Assembly (NCBI GenBank): GCA_002007465.1
Contig: LNAC01000030.1
Coordinates: forward strand, 7,299,410-7,363,409
Direction of reading: 5' to 3'
From: Ailurus styani
Lineage: Eukaryota > Chordata > Mammalia > Carnivora > Ailuridae
Length of the DNA: 64,000 nt
The position numbers and the translations under genes are program-made. Positions within the stretch are counted from its first letter, which is position 1, and each line of letters opens with the position of its first letter. Under the pieces are notes generated by a model. It had not been told where the DNA came from. It did no database searches and worked only from the letters and a program-made list of their open reading frames with translations. Below are positions 13,080 to 23,440 of this stretch, in pieces.

Positions 13080-13164
13080 TAATCTGGTTAATTCCTTAAA
13101 ATGAATTCCTTATAGAGTCTATATTGGGTCAAAAAGGTATGTTCATTAAAAATAGTGATATATT

Positions 13165-13351
13165 GGGGCACCTGGGTGGCTCAGTGGGTTAAAGCCTCTG
13201 CCTTCTTCGGCTTAGGTCATGATCTCAGGGTCCTGGGATCGAGGCCCGCATCGGGCTCCCTGCTCAGCGGGGAGCCTGCTTCCTCCTCTCTCTCTGCCTT
13301 TCTGCCTACTTGTAATCTCTCTCTGTCAAATAAATAAAATCTTAAAAAAAA
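13165..13351 (+). repeat. CAN-type SINE, mustelid-like subtype
   Basis: Full-length, near-consensus GGGGCACCTGGGTGGCTCAG head and AAATAAATAAAATCTTA tail. Confidence 0.94.
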
Positions 13352-13900
13352 TACTATATATCATGGATGATATTTTCCACGTATGGATACTATTGTCTAA
13401 AATTAAGACACTATTGGTAACCTACTATTATCTACCATCAGATTCTATTCAGTATTATCTAAAACTGCCTCCTTACGGATCAGGTGAACAAATGCAGACC
13501 CCTCCCAACCACCTGGGGAATTAGGTGCTCTAGTCACATAGGGAACAGGCGGGATTTATTTGTACATCAATGAGGACTTTTATCTACTGTGATGAATAAG
13601 GCATTTGGGTCTATCTGAAGTCATGCAATTTGGGGGACCCTGGTTAGATGGGCAAGGGGGAATGGGCACGGAGTTGAGACAAACAACTCTTCCCAGCAGA
13701 AGTCTGGGGGTCTGACAAAAATGGGATCCCATTCGATCACATAATAGCTGTGTGGTCTTGGAAAAGTCCCTGCTCCCAAAAGTTTGGCTTCTTCCTCATG
13801 AAATGGAAATGTTGAATCGAGAGCCAACAGGACACTTGACTTTCTATATGGTTAAGTGAGTTCCTAGCCCCCTCTACCTGGTCCTACCTGGTACCCTGAC

Positions 13901-14005
13901 GAGGGCGGGATGGCAGCTGTGTTACTAGGCAACATGGTTTATAACAAATGAGCCCTGATTGGTAAATTACGTCCAGACAGGAAGGGCTCTGAATGCAATA
14001 TAAAT
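13901..14005 (+). promoter_or_regulatory. Promoter-like motif cluster in TCEA3 intron 4
   Basis: In order on plus: GC box (GGGCGGGA), CAGCTG E-box (13,914), RFX X-box-like GTTACTAGGCAAC (13,921-13,933), inverted CCAAT (ATTGG, 13,958-13,962), CRE-like TTACGTCC and TATAAAT (13,999-14,005). The spacing suits a start near 14,030 on plus, antisense to TCEA3. Confidence 0.35.
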
Positions 14006-14449
14006 GATTAGTGGAAAACCATAGCTTTTGGGGGCTGTGCCAAGGTCAGTGAATCCTGCGGGGATCCTGGCAGCTTTGTCTTCTCAGTCAGGGGTTCATG
14101 GCCCCCCCATTGTGGACTCATTACCCTGCACCTGCGTAGAACCCAGACAGTTCTGGAGGCTGTGTGGTCCCCTAGCAGATGAGACAGCCCTGGGCCTGCC
14201 GTGCTGGCACAGTGTGCCTCCTGCCCCCCCGTCCTTTTCAGTGAAGGCAGTGACAGGGATGGCCTATTTGGGTCTTATGGGTCTGTCTGATTGAGCCCAA
14301 GAAGAACCCCTCAAAGGGGGGGGGTCCCAGCGGAGGAGAGACCAGTAGCTCCTCCCCAGGCATGAGGATAAAATGAAGTTATAGAAACAGAGCCACTGGC
14401 AGAGGACATGACAAGTGTCGCCCCCTTCTCTCCTTCCCAGAAAAAATAC

Positions 14450-14591
14450 CTGTCTTTGGGCTCTTCGCCTCGTTTTTTCCTTGGTGGAGAAAGGCCTGTC
14501 TCTGGCTTCCAGTCGGAAGAGTCAAGCCCTTTCTCCTTCTTTGCTTTGTCTCTCTCCTCTCCTTTTTCTCCTTTGGGGGGTCCAGGGGAGT
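14450..14591 (-). CDS. TCEA3: TCEA3 exon 4
   Basis: A 142-base exon encoding the charged linker, starting [20 protein letters not shown] and including [20 protein letters not shown]. Acceptor ttttcag|ACTCC, donor AAAGACAG|gtattt. The basic PPRKKR run could contribute to nuclear localisation (inference). Confidence 0.96.
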
Positions 14592-15087
14592 CTGAAAACG
14601 AAAGCATGGCATCGGTCCCAAACTGAGCTCTCCCTCCGCGGACCCCAGCCCAACTTTGGGGAGGGAGGAGCAAAGGGCGGGGACGGTGACAGCGGCACAT
14701 GCCAACACACCCTCACACACACGGAAATACATTCACACACAGATATGTATGCAACATGCACACGTGTGCAAAGCCACGCTCACATGGGGGATAGAAAGAC
14801 ATCTGCACCCGGGCCGTATTCATACAAATGAGTCTACACAGACGCGTACTCTCTATAACACGCAAGCACATGGAAATTCATACATAGAGGCACACGTCCA
14901 CAAAAAGTCACACGTCCACAAATGTGTAGTGTGTAGACCAACGCTGGCACTCCCCACTTACGAGGCCACCTGTCATTGCTTAAGTCATTTGACAAACATG
15001 CCCTGAGTGCCTGCTGTAAGCCAGGCATGGACCCGACCCAGGCGATGGGAGAAGCACACAGCCCAAGTCGACCTTGACCCTTCTCAC
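14592..15087 (-). other. TCEA3: TCEA3 intron 3
   Basis: A short intron with a degenerate CA-rich stretch (about 14,698-14,930) and no interspersed repeat that I recognise. Confidence 0.85.
14698..14930 (+). repeat. Degenerate CA-rich repeat
   Basis: Interrupted CACACA/CACG units within TCEA3 intron 3. Confidence 0.6.
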
Positions 15088-15193
15088 CCAGCAGTCGCTT
15101 CCAGTTTTTGATGAGGACTTTGGCCAAGGACACGACCTCTTTGTCTGAGCAGTGCTTGCGGACCCCATTGACGGCGACTCCAATCCTGGTTGT
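15088..15193 (-). CDS. TCEA3: TCEA3 exon 3
   Basis: This 106-base exon encodes [20 protein letters not shown] and then [15 protein letters not shown]. It completes the LW domain, with the signature Leu-Trp-type core in IKNWKRLL. Acceptor ctttgcag|ACAACC, donor CTGCTGG|gtgag; one base carries into exon 4. Confidence 0.98.
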
Positions 15194-15913
15194 CTGCAAA
15201 GCCAGAGAGTCAAGGGCTGGTCTTCCAGTGGATTCCCAGGACCGGTCGTCCTCATTGGCAAGGCCCGCCCTGGCTCAACTCCCCGTCCTCGGCCCCAGCC
15301 TCTGCAGACCCCCGGCCCTGAGCTGCGGCTGATATAATGACCCTGGTCCTGCAGCCCGGCCCCTGGCCCTGATGGCGACCACGGCTTCAGTTAAAAGTTG
15401 AGGTAGTGGTGGGTTTGGCGGCTGCTGAGGACCCCTCACCACTTCCACCTCCTGGTGTCTCTGAGTTCAAGTTTCTGCTGAATTCACAGATCTGCTGCCT
15501 ACAGCTTGCGTCTGTGCTGATTTTTTTCAGGGCCGAGAACTTCTGGTAATCCTTGGGGGCTGTGTGGTCGACACAGGGAGGATCTAAAAGTGGGCAACTT
15601 TTCCTTCTCCCTGGATCACTGGCCTCTCAGATCCCATAGGCCCAGGGCTTAGGAATTGGGGTATTTAAGAAAGCAAATCAATCCTCCTCACAGACCTAGG
15701 GAGCCCCCTGTGCTTGGAAGGTACCCGGCTGCCATCTAAGTGCCTCAGTCTCCACCCTCAGCATGTAAGACCTCCCTGCTCCTGACCTTCTCGTCAGAAA
15801 TCCCTCTCAGATCTCACCCTTGGAGCGCTCCCCCACCCCAGGCCTTTCTCTTCCCCAAAAGGTCTTCCCCATCCCCCAGGCACAGCCCCCGAGGCTTCCC
15901 ACCCTGGCCCCAC
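15194..15913 (-). other. TCEA3: TCEA3 intron 2
   Basis: A 720-bp intron of unique, moderately GC-rich sequence. Nothing further was identified. Confidence 0.85.
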
Positions 15914-15976
15914 CTGGAGTAGCTGGATGGACATCTGGCAGCTGTTCAGCTTCTTCAGAAGGTCAAGGGCCGCTTC
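15914..15976 (-). CDS. TCEA3: TCEA3 exon 2
   Basis: These 63 bases (21 codons, phase 0 to 0) encode EAALDLLKKLNSCQMSIQLL plus Q, part of the LW domain helical bundle. The acceptor is cccacag|GAAG and the donor CAG|gtgggg. Confidence 0.97.
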
Positions 15977-16404
15977 CTGTGGGAGGCCACAAGAGGAGGA
16001 TGGAGACCATGGCTTCTGCCCCGGCCCCTTTCTGACACTGTGTGGTGTTGGCGGGAAAGAGGGGTGCAGGAGGTAGGGGGAGATTGCTCAGCTATGAGAT
16101 ACAAGTAGACAAGTGGTCGAAGGACAGGCAAGGGACAGAAAGAGGGAGAGAGGGAAAAGATTCTGCCCCAAACCAGCTCCCTAACTCCCTCTCCCACCAC
16201 CCAGCTGACCTCGCGGCCCCCCTGAGCCGGGGGCGCAGCTCTAACCACTCCCCCTGACCCTGGCCTTCTGCCGGGCATGCTCTCCCCTCCGCCATCTTGT
16301 CCTCTAAAAGTAATTATTTCGTGGCTTCTTACTGCTTTTGTGTCTGCAGCCTCAGCCCCCTGCATCCCCACTGTGCACTCCTGCAGGGTGAGGATCGTGC
16401 CCGC

Positions 16405-16591
16405 TTTTTTTTTTTAAAGTTTTATTTATTTATTTGACACAGAGAGAGAGATCACAAGGAGGCAGAGAGAGAGGAGGAAGCAGGCTCCCAACTGAGCAAG
16501 GAGCCCGATTCGGGCCTCGATCCCAGGACCCTGAGATCATGATCTGAGCCGAAGGCAGAGGCTTCAACCCACTGAGCCACTCAGGCGCCCC
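16405..16591 (-). repeat. CAN-type SINE
   Basis: Antisense copy from poly-T to GAGCCACTCAGGCGCCCC; inserted next to an L1 fragment. Confidence 0.93.
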
Positions 16592-16604
16592 CCCCTTGTT
16601 TTTT

Positions 16605-17310
16605 CTTAATAGGTTTATTGAGATACAGCTGATATGCAATAAACTGCATGTTTGATGTTTGTATACACCCGTGAAACCACCATCACAATCAAGAGAAGAA
16701 CATAGCCGTCATCCCCCAAAGTTTCTTCGTGCCCCCTTGTGCTCCCTCCCTCCCTGCACCCCAACCCCAGCCCCAGGCCACCAGTATTCTGCTGTCAGTC
16801 TAGATGCATTTTAAAGGATTTTATATAAAGCGTATTGTGATGGGCTTTCTCCTCTGGCTTCTTTGACTCTGCATAATTGAAATTCATCTCTGTTGCTGCA
16901 TAGATCAAAAACTCTTTTTTTTCTAATTTTTTTTATTATTTAAAGATTTTTATTTATTCATTTGACACAGAGAGAGAGATTACAAGTAGGCAGAGAGGCA
17001 GGCAGAGAGAGAGGAGAAAGGAGGAAGCAGGCTCCCCGCTGAGCAGAGAGCCCAATGCGGGCCTCGATCCCAGGACCTGAGCCGAAGGCAGCGGCTTTAA
17101 CCCACTGAGCCACCCAGGCGCCTGATCAATAACTCTTTTTATCACTGAGTCGTTTTCCATCATAGAGATGTACCACAATTGGCTTGTCCGTTCACCTGCT
17201 GGTGGGACTTAGGGGTAGTTTCTAGTTGGGCCTACCCCAATAAAGCTCCTAGGAGCATTCATGTACAAGTCCTTGTATGGATATATCCTTTCATTTCTTT
17301 GGGGCAAAGA
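16605..17310 (-). repeat. L1 3' fragment, split by a SINE
   Basis: Classical L1M 3' end motifs: TTTATTGAGATACAGCTGAT, GCATAATTGAAATTCATCTC, GTACCACAATTGGCTTGTCC, CATTCATGTACAAGTCCTTG. The SINE at 16,920-17,122 interrupts it. Confidence 0.75.
16920..17122 (-). repeat. CAN-type SINE inserted in L1
   Basis: Full-length antisense copy; GATCAA[A/T]AACTCTTTTT duplicated on both sides. Confidence 0.93.
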
Positions 17311-17789
17311 GGACTGTTTTAATCTCTGAAACCTCAAGGTTCAGCACAGAGCTCAGTGCTCCCTGAGTGAATGACTAACTCAGAAAGCAGAGGTGGGAAG
17401 GGAGAAGGGGAGGGGAGCAAAAGAGCCTCAGATCTGAAAATCTGCTGGCTGCCAGGCCCCGAGCCACCCCTGCCCCATTTCAGCCTTCTCCTTCCTACCC
17501 CCACTTCCCAGAGGCCAGCCCTGCCTCCTTGTCCTGAGCTCGGTCCCCTGGGGAGCACCAGCTGACTGTGCCCTGCATGTCCCTTGCCCTGGTCTCAGTG
17601 TGTGGTTCCAGCCGCCAGCCCCACCCTGCCAGGCTTCCTTGCCAGGACCACGTCCCAAGGGCTGCCCTCAGCCACTCTTGGAACTCAGGTCTGTAGTACG
17701 TTTTTGGAGGCGTGACCTGCAGACGTGGGTGTGTGTACATAAACGTGTGGGCAAACAACTCTGCGTGCGTCTCTAATTCAAGACTTCCT

Positions 17790-18016
17790 CAGTGCTGGGC
17801 CCTGCCCCCGGTCCTTCACCTGCATTAGTTCCTTTCACTCTCACACTGGCCCTGTCAGGCATGAACTATCACTACCCCCATTCTTACTGAATTATTGCCC
17901 CGTTTTCAGAGATGAGCCACCCAAGATACAAGGGGATTAAATTTGCTGCAAGTTACAAGGCACTGACCTGGGATTCGAGCTCAGGCCCCTCTGCTCTAAC
18001 CACCATACGAACTGCA
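17790..18016 (-). repeat. MIR
   Basis: Antisense MIR with the CCCGTTTTCAGAGATGAG core and the GGATTCGAGCTCAGG end. Confidence 0.7.
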
Positions 18017-18364
18017 TCGCGATGGACACACGGCGACCTCGATGTGTACAATTACAGAATATGAGTAAGGGCAGGGGCCTGCTACTCAGTGTTTAACACC
18101 CAGTTCTCAAAGGGAAAAAACCACCTTATCTGTAGTGTTTGTCAATTTCGGCAGTGTCAATAGTCCTCCCGTGGCCAGTTTCAAGCTACCAACCTGCTGT
18201 CACTGAAGTAAAGGAGGTACTGGGAAGGGACGGGCAGAACCACACGTTATACGCCGTTTCCACCGTATTGATGTAATCCAAGTGCATCAGCGCTAGATCC
18301 CAGGTGATAGTGAAATGCAGTAAAACAATTAGCAGTGATGACTTTGGAGTGCTTATTACCTTTG

Positions 18365-18557
18365 TTTTTTTTTTTTTTTAGTGTTTCTTTAAAAGATTTT
18401 ATTTGTTTATTTGACAGATAGAGAGAGATCACAAGTAGGCAGAGAAGCAGGCAGAGAGAGAGGAGGAGAGCCCAATGCGGGCCTCGATCCCAGGACCCTG
18501 AGATCATAACCTGAGCCGAAGGCAGAGGCTTCAACCCACTAAGCCACTCAGGCGCCC
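18365..18557 (-). repeat. CAN-type SINE
   Basis: Antisense; TTACCTTTGTTTTT duplicated on both sides. It lacks part of the CT region. Confidence 0.92.
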
Positions 18558-18650
18558 TTACCTTTGTTTTTAATATAACTCATTTAATTGTAAGTATATC
18601 TTTAATTTTTAAAATAATGGCTCTACATAGGGCATGTAGTCAATGATATT

Positions 18651-18836
18651 TTATTTTATTATTTTTTAGAGATTTTATTTATTTCAGAGAAAGAGAGTGA
18701 GAGCAAGAGAGAGAGAGAGAGAGAGAAGCAGACTTCCCACTGAGCAGAGCCCAACTCGGGGCTCAATCCCAGGACCCTGAGATCATGACCTGAGTCGGGG
18801 GAAGGAGCTTCTTGGACTGAGCCACCCAGGTGCCCC
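18651..18836 (-). repeat. CAN-type SINE with GA tract
   Basis: Antisense older subtype; (GA)n at about 18,704-18,726; AGTCAATG[A/G]TATTTTA duplicated. Confidence 0.92.
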
Positions 18837-18864
18837 AAGTCAATGGTATTTTAACAGCATCGTA

Positions 18865-18983
18865 TGGTGACAGGTGGTGGCTACACTTGTGAGCACAGCG
18901 GAAAGGTACAGAGCTGAGGAATCATGTTGTACACCTGAAACTAATGTCACATTTGTTGTCAACTATAGTCAATTAAAAAAATA
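18865..18983 (+). repeat. L1 3' end, carnivore-type
   Basis: GTTGTACACCTGAAACTAAT ... CAACTATAGTCAATTAAAAA is the common carnivore L1 3' end. Confidence 0.7.
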
Positions 18984-19064
18984 ATACTGCGGCTGTATTT
19001 CACAGCCAGCTTGGAAAATTCCTGAAAAATCAGTAGTGGCTATGGCTGCAGCTCACCACTGGCC

Positions 19065-19510
19065 ATGTGTCTCTGTGTGTCCCTCTGTACCACTGGGTGG
19101 TGATGGAGAGGAACAGCCAGGAGCCCCGAGCAAGAGTTGCCAGGTGTGACACTCCGTCTACAGGGCTGGGTGTACACCCAGCAGTATCTCTGGTCCACGT
19201 GTGGAGCTGTGTGTGTGCGGCTCAGAGCAGCGTGTCTGTGTGTCCCTGTGGGATGATGCCCACGTTACACTCTCTAAGTGGGTCAGTGTGGCTGTCTGGG
19301 GGCGGCTGTGCGGTGCAAACACATGTGTGTCTTTCTGGAAACATCATGGCCAGTGTGTCTGGCACGTCAGTGCCCGTGGCTATGACTCGTACGCAGTTAC
19401 GTGTGTAGATGCTTGTCTAGCTGTTGCGGTGTGTGGCTGTGTGTGTGTAGCTAGGTTTGTTGTGTGTGATTATGTGTATGTGTACTGTGGCTGTCGCTGT
19501 GGCTGTGTGT
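19065..19510 (+). repeat. Degenerate GT-rich stretch
   Basis: Many TGTGTGT/GTGTCTG pieces without a fixed period. It gives a long open frame (19,201-19,941) that starts at GTG, not ATG, so I do not call a gene. Confidence 0.5.
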
Positions 19511-20299
19511 CTGAGGCTGCTTCAGCTGGACGCTCACAGCATCTGACAAAAGCCCTTAGTAAGTTGCTGGGACTTCAGGAACTGGCAGCAAACCCCAGGC
19601 CTGAGCTGCAACGTGGAGGATCCGTCTTATTACAGGAAGTGTGTCCTCCTCTCCCTAACCGCTGCTGGGCGGGCCCACTTTTGCTCCTAGAGCAGGCCCC
19701 ACCTCTCCCGGCCACAGGCCCAGAGCTCTGTGCCCACCCAGATGCTGCCAAGAGCCCGGGCGCAGACGTGGCCGCGGAGGAGCTCTGTGCTACCGAGACC
19801 CTGCGGCCAGACTGGCCTCTTTCCTGGACGGAGCTCTGGGTACTTTCACAGGAATCCATCCCCCAAGGGACACGGTTTCCTCTTCCCACTTCACAGAAGA
19901 GGACATTGAGGCCCAGAGAGGGAAAGCCTAGAGAGTGGTGAGCCCAGGGCCAAAAAGGAGTGAGAGAGAGCCAGGACAGGTCCCCTCCTTCTCAGCCAGA
20001 GCTCTACTCCCCCCAAAACAGCCTTTCCTCAGGTGTCCCAGTCCCACCACCCCCAGCCCGGAATCTGCTGGCCCAAGCCCGGGGTCAGCCAGGGGCAGGG
20101 CTGTGACGTGGAATGTCGCTCAGCAGACGGGGGCTGAGCTCCACCACTTGCAGCTGGGAAAGGGGCCTCTGATAAGAGGCTCAATCCCACGGGTTTTGGA
20201 GGATCCGGGAGCGGGGGTGGGGGGAGGCTGGGTGTGTAAGGGTGACGGGCTCCGAGCACTCCACGGGTTTCTGTGTCCCACTTTGCTGTCCCAAAGGAG

Positions 20300-20450
20300 G
20301 TGTCATTCTCTAACTCTTACTAAGCATCCATGCAAGTCCTCCTGAGGGTCTTACATCTCGTCCACACTCACCACTGCCCGCAGAGACTCCTTCCCAGGAG
20401 GCAGATAATCTCATCTCTACCCTCCAGGTGAGGAAACTGGTAGACTCTGG
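20300..20450 (-). repeat. MIR fragment
   Basis: Antisense MIR-like CTTACTAAGCATCCATGC ... GGTGAGGAAACTGG. Confidence 0.5.
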
Positions 20451-20897
20451 CCTTTATATGGACACCCCCTCCCTGTGTCTACCCTAGACCTGCTTGACAA
20501 ACTCCGTGGCTCCGGTGACTCTTCCTTCTTCCCTGCTCTAAAGCTTCCCTTAGCGGCCATCCCTTTCCCAAGCTCCTAGAGTCACAGAATGGGCTGGAAG
20601 ACAGGTCTGGCCCCAGCAGCGGCTATGGAGCCCTCGAGGGCTAAGCTCTCCTCTCTTCCCTCTCCGGATGCGCTGAGACTCTCCCAGACCTCAGGCCAAG
20701 TTTGCTCTGACCAGGCAACCTGGTGGCCGCCAGCTTGAGGCAAAGATCGTGGTGAGGATCAAACATTAACTTCAAGTTGGCCTGAGCGCCCAAGGCCCCG
20801 CAGGTAGGGCCGTCAGTCTGGATTCTCCCCTGGGCCCCGCTCCGCCACCCCCACCCCCCACTCCCCAGCCCAGGCCCCCAGCCCGGCCTCCTTCCCC

Positions 20898-21749
20898 NNN
20901 NNNNNNNNNNNNNNNNNNNNNNNNNNNNNNNNNNNNNNNNNNNNNNNNNNNNNNNNNNNNNNNNNNNNNNNNNNNNNNNNNNNNNNNNNNNNNNNNNNNN
21001 NNNNNNNNNNNNNNNNNNNNNNNNNNNNNNNNNNNNNNNNNNNNNNNNNNNNNNNNNNNNNNNNNNNNNNNNNNNNNNNNNNNNNNNNNNNNNNNNNNNN
21101 NNNNNNNNNNNNNNNNNNNNNNNNNNNNNNNNNNNNNNNNNNNNNNNNNNNNNNNNNNNNNNNNNNNNNNNNNNNNNNNNNNNNNNNNNNNNNNNNNNNN
21201 NNNNNNNNNNNNNNNNNNNNNNNNNNNNNNNNNNNNNNNNNNNNNNNNNNNNNNNNNNNNNNNNNNNNNNNNNNNNNNNNNNNNNNNNNNNNNNNNNNNN
21301 NNNNNNNNNNNNNNNNNNNNNNNNNNNNNNNNNNNNNNNNNNNNNNNNNNNNNNNNNNNNNNNNNNNNNNNNNNNNNNNNNNNNNNNNNNNNNNNNNNNN
21401 NNNNNNNNNNNNNNNNNNNNNNNNNNNNNNNNNNNNNNNNNNNNNNNNNNNNNNNNNNNNNNNNNNNNNNNNNNNNNNNNNNNNNNNNNNNNNNNNNNNN
21501 NNNNNNNNNNNNNNNNNNNNNNNNNNNNNNNNNNNNNNNNNNNNNNNNNNNNNNNNNNNNNNNNNNNNNNNNNNNNNNNNNNNNNNNNNNNNNNNNNNNN
21601 NNNNNNNNNNNNNNNNNNNNNNNNNNNNNNNNNNNNNNNNNNNNNNNNNNNNNNNNNNNNNNNNNNNNNNNNNNNNNNNNNNNNNNNNNNNNNNNNNNNN
21701 NNNNNNNNNNNNNNNNNNNNNNNNNNNNNNNNNNNNNNNNNNNNNNNNN
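20898..21749. other. Assembly gap (852 N)
   Basis: A run of N removes the exon 1 donor and the first part of TCEA3 intron 1. The flanks are very C/G-rich, which suggests a sequencing dropout. Confidence 0.99.
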
Positions 21750-21815
21750 GTTCTTCCTGGCCACCATCTTCTCCAGCTTCCTGGCGATCCTCAGCAGCTC
21801 CTCTTGCTGGCCCAT
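21750..21815 (-). CDS. TCEA3: TCEA3 exon 1 (coding part, truncated by gap)
   Basis: The ATG at 21,815 opens a TFIIS N-terminal helix ending ...KMVARKN. The last codon (Thr in human) and the donor fall into the N run that begins at 21,749. No ATG precedes this one in frame; the upstream open frame has only GTG-type starts. It lies in a CpG-rich promoter. Confidence 0.95.
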
Positions 21816-22450
21816 GCTGGCGCGCGCCGCCCGGCGGGCCGAGGGGCGCCGCGTGCGGGAGGCGCGAGGGCGGAGGGCGCGCGACCACGGGCCCCAAACC
21901 CACACGACGCACACGCCTGCGGGGGCGGGGCTCTCCCCCCCACACCCCCCTCGGCCCGCCCGCCTCGCAGCCGCACGGGGGAGGGGTGACGTGCACTAAA
22001 TATAGACTTCAAGGACTCGCCCGGGCAAAGTTTGCCCGCGCCGGCGGGCCCGGCCTCCCGAGAGGGGCGAGGGCCCTTCACCTCGGCCCTTCTGCCGAAG
22101 CGAGATTTGGCAAGTGGGGAGGCCGTGGTCCCGGACCCAGGAGGCCGTCTCGGCGGGCCGGGCGCCCCGGGTGCCCCAGCGCTCGGGGAGGAGTCCTGGC
22201 TCCCGCGGCTCTGCCCCGTCGCCACTCCAAGCGGGAGGACCTAGCTCCGTGCCTGCGCCCAAGTGCAGGCAACTCGCAGCGCTCGGCTCATATTTCGTGC
22301 GCGATCGTCAAATCCAAGTCGGCTCCACCGGTGCTCGCTCATTCGTGCACACGGCCCGCGTACACGCGTGTATCCAGGCCCTCTGGTTCCATCTATGTTG
22401 TTCGCTGCAGTGAGGTTTTGCGTTTCTAACAAGCTCCGCCGAGGGCAGCA
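21816..22450 (-). promoter_or_regulatory. TCEA3: TCEA3 CpG-rich promoter and 5'UTR
   Basis: A strongly GC- and CpG-rich block adjoining exon 1, unlike the surrounding DNA, as expected for a CpG-island promoter. The island probably continues into the N gap. It contains a MEF2/TATA-like element 181 bases upstream of the ATG. Confidence 0.75.
21996..22005 (-). promoter_or_regulatory. MEF2-type / TATA-like element upstream of TCEA3
   Basis: Reads CTATATTTAG on the gene strand, an exact fit to the MEF2 consensus YTA(A/T)4TAR, and also AT-rich enough to act as a TATA box. It is the only AT-rich island in a very GC-rich promoter. A TGACGT half-CRE on the plus strand sits beside it at 21,987-21,992. 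TCEA3 is known to be high in muscle and heart, which would fit MEF2 control (inference). Confidence 0.5.
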
Positions 22451-23248
22451 GCAGGGCTGCGCCGGGGACTGCTCTCTGAGGAGTGAGGATTTGGGAGATG
22501 CTCAGGTGCACCAGACTTTGAGAAATACTGGTCCGGGTGCATGGGTGCCCCTCATTTATTCAGGGTCAGGCTACTGCCTCCCCAGTGGGATTGGGTCTGG
22601 AGGGGTCATCCTGGGTGAAAAGAAGGAAACGGAATTGTGCCCCACAGCTGTGCACACATCTGTGTTCCCATGGAAGGACCTTCCTTCCAAGTGTCCCCAG
22701 CAGACCCGCGTAGAGTCCTAAACTGGTGAGCTTAATTAACACAAAATTATCTTTTTGCTGTAAGTGGTGCTTAGGGACCGGGGGGGGGGGAAGCATGAAA
22801 AGTGGTCAATGCTGTATACAGAGTGGGGGGCCCGTGGGCTCGGGGTGTTCAGTGACATCTCCAGACTTCACTGAGAGAACTTTAGAGAACCTCACCCCAG
22901 CCTGGGTCACGACTCATTTGGCTTCTAACTGCTGCTGAGTGAGTGACCTGGGACTATGGTAGGAAAGGGTCGGTTTATTTCATTCAACAAATGCATTTTG
23001 AGTGTCCAAGACTAGTCCCAGCAAGCTTGAGATACAGTCCATGGGCAAGAGAAAACCTAAGGAAATTTGGATGCAATCAACTCTGCATTATCACAAGTGG
23101 GGTGAGGGTCAGGAAGAAGTGAGGATATTTTAAGGACACATTTGAGGGGACCTGCACCAGTGGAGGTTTCATCTGCCCTGAAGAAAGGAAGTTTAAACTT
23201 TGGGGCAGAAGTGCAGGGTGGGAGTTGGGGGCAAGAAGGGAGTGTTCA

Positions 23249-23440
23249 GGGCGCCTGGGTGGCTCATTGGGTTAAAGCCTCTGCCTTCGGCTGAGGTCAT
23301 GTTCTCAGGGTCCTGGGATCGAGCCCCACATCGGGCTCCCTGCTCAGCAGGGAGCCTGCTTCCTCCTCTCTCTCTGCCTTCCTCTCTGCCTACTTGTGAT
23401 CTCTCTCTCTCTGTCGAATAAATAAAATCTTTAAAAAAAA
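23249..23440 (+). repeat. CAN-type SINE, mustelid-like subtype
   Basis: Near-consensus; GGGAGTGTTCA duplicated exactly on both sides. Confidence 0.95.

Larger units (their letters stand above)
6682..14449 (-). other. TCEA3: TCEA3 intron 4
   Basis: A 7.8-kb intron dominated by SINEs in both orientations. It has AT-rich stretches (about 10.25-10.95 and 12.0-12.35 kb) that resemble old L1 3' ends, and an unclassified stretch around 8.1-8.7 kb. A promoter-like motif cluster sits at 13.90-14.01 kb. No exon was recognised. Confidence 0.8.
15977..21749 (-). other. TCEA3: TCEA3 intron 1
   Basis: Contains an L1 3' fragment split by a SINE, three other SINEs, MIRs, a short L1 tail and a GT-rich stretch (19,065-19,510). 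It ends in the assembly gap. Confidence 0.8.
1..21815 (-). other. TCEA3: TCEA3 gene (5' half, coding exons 1-5 of the gene)
   Basis: TCEA3 encodes a TFIIS-family elongation factor that binds backtracked RNA polymerase II in the nucleus and stimulates transcript cleavage. Five minus-strand exons read in phase. Exon 1 starts MGQQEELLRIARKLEKMVAR, exon 2 has the LDLLKKLNSCQMSIQLLQ helix, exon 3 holds [14 protein letters not shown] and ends IKNWKRLL, and exons 4-5 encode a Lys/Glu- and Ser-rich linker (DSVDSKSSASSSPKRP). Exons 1-3 make the LW/TFIIS-N domain (about residues 1-80). The sequence matches TCEA3 rather than TCEA1 or TCEA2, as I recall the human proteins. About 148 of an expected 348 or so codons are here; the polymerase-binding domain and zinc ribbon lie left of base 1. 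One Thr codon and the exon 1 donor are lost in an N gap. ASAP3 lies upstream on the same strand. Confidence 0.96.

Noticed and set aside
19201..19941. A 246-codon plus-strand open frame in TCEA3 intron 1
   Set aside because: It starts at GTG, not ATG, its first half is GT-rich low-complexity sequence giving Val/Cys runs, and it has no recognisable domain or splice context.
21815..21996. N-terminal extension or upstream ORFs before TCEA3
   Set aside because: The upstream open frames begin at GTG codons and arise from GC-rich DNA lacking stops; the family start MGQ is clear.
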